Source of the DNA: Cricetomys ansorgei
Lineage: Eukaryota > Chordata > Mammalia > Rodentia > Nesomyidae
Reading direction: 5' to 3'
Assembly: GCA_026225945.1 (NCBI GenBank)
Contig: JAMJFZ010000597.1
Span: 3,058,001-3,122,000 of the forward strand
DNA: 64,000 nucleotides
Shown here: positions 63,542 through 64,000 of the stretch, in pieces
Numbering within the stretch: the first letter of the stretch is position 1
Layout: each line of letters starts with the position of its first letter
Notes under the pieces: model-generated
What the model was told of the DNA's origin: nothing
What the model saw: only the letters and a program-made list of their open reading frames with translations
Databases searched by the model: none
Translations under genes and position numbers: made by a program

Positions 63542-64000
63542 ACCTAGGCTATTAGCCACCTCCATATTTCCAGCTTTTTGGGTGGAAAACAGGCTATACT
63601 TCTTTTCCCCAGAGTGTTTAAACACTCCTAGTTTCCCTAGGATGGACCCTCACTTCCAGTTCTGTAGACACAGTAAGGGCAGCTATCTATTTCCTTAAAG
63701 CAGCTGGAGCAGCTCCAGGAGAGCTGAGAGGGTCTCCTAGCAGACTCAGGTGTGTGGATGGTTTGATTTGCAATGGAATCCCAGAATCTTGCTGATTCCA
63801 GAGTTCTGTGAGGAAAGCTGCAGGCATGGAGTGGCGATGCATGTTTGCTACAGGTTGCAGAGTTGGAGGGACGGCACTACCCAAGCCCTCTGGAGCCAAG
63901 ATGATTCCAACAGGAGCTCTAGATACTGGGCACTGAGCTGAGACAAGCAGCTGCAGCTGCTTTTCTTGGTATGTTCCATTTCTCCCTTTTGGAATGACAA

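Overview
This is vertebrate nuclear DNA, almost certainly from a myomorph rodent (mouse/rat/hamster group). It is full of B1 (7SL-derived), B2, B3 and B4/ID-type SINEs on both strands, an L1 ORF2 fossil, LTR-like pieces, a small hAT transposon and long CA/TG, GGT and TGGA microsatellites. There is no bacterial-style gene organisation, and nearly all long open frames outside the exons are chance or repeat-derived.

One protein-coding gene dominates the window: TRIM66 (TIF1-delta), on the minus strand, running from about 61.5 kb (5') down to a putative poly(A) site near 8.97 kb (3'). Twenty-one coding exons could be placed by GT-AG sites and phase. From 44.8 kb downwards they encode a B-box/coiled-coil N-terminus, a Pro/Gln-rich middle, an 11-residue tandem repeat block, a PINLS motif (CtBP-type), a PYVRL motif (HP1-type), a PHD finger and a bromodomain ending ...NSISQV. 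With one base removed from a homopolymer in the first B-box exon, the coding length from the Met-Ala-Arg start is 3,729 nt (1,242 residues plus stop), the length I remember for mouse TRIM66. As printed, that exon is 149 nt and the frame breaks.

The most interesting structure is upstream of the classical start. A 304-nt exon at 61.2-61.5 kb carries the first six zinc ligands of a C3HC4 RING. A candidate 23-nt microexon at 55.7 kb supplies Cys-Pro-Leu, and a 33-nt microexon at 44.8 kb supplies the last Cys and also contains the start codon of the RING-less form. All phases agree. A palindromic CRE, an RFX X-box-like site and a CCAAT box sit at 52.73-52.78 kb beside a strong splice donor, between the RING exon and the short-form start. 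This looks like an internal, possibly spermatid-type, promoter for the RING-less protein.

Layout: 1-8.97 kb intergenic (SINEs, two copies of a 390-bp interspersed repeat, a 660-bp GGT/GAT satellite). 8.97-14.0 kb putative long 3' UTR. 14.0-20.7 kb nine exons plus the repeat-coding exon (PHD/bromo half). 20.7-32.3 kb large intron. 32.3-43.4 kb B-box, coiled-coil and Pro/Gln-rich exons. 43.4-61.2 kb 5' introns with the microexons and the candidate internal promoter. 61.5-64 kb upstream intron or 5' flank with a B2 and a URR1-like hAT copy. The true 5' end of the RING-containing transcript is probably beyond the window.
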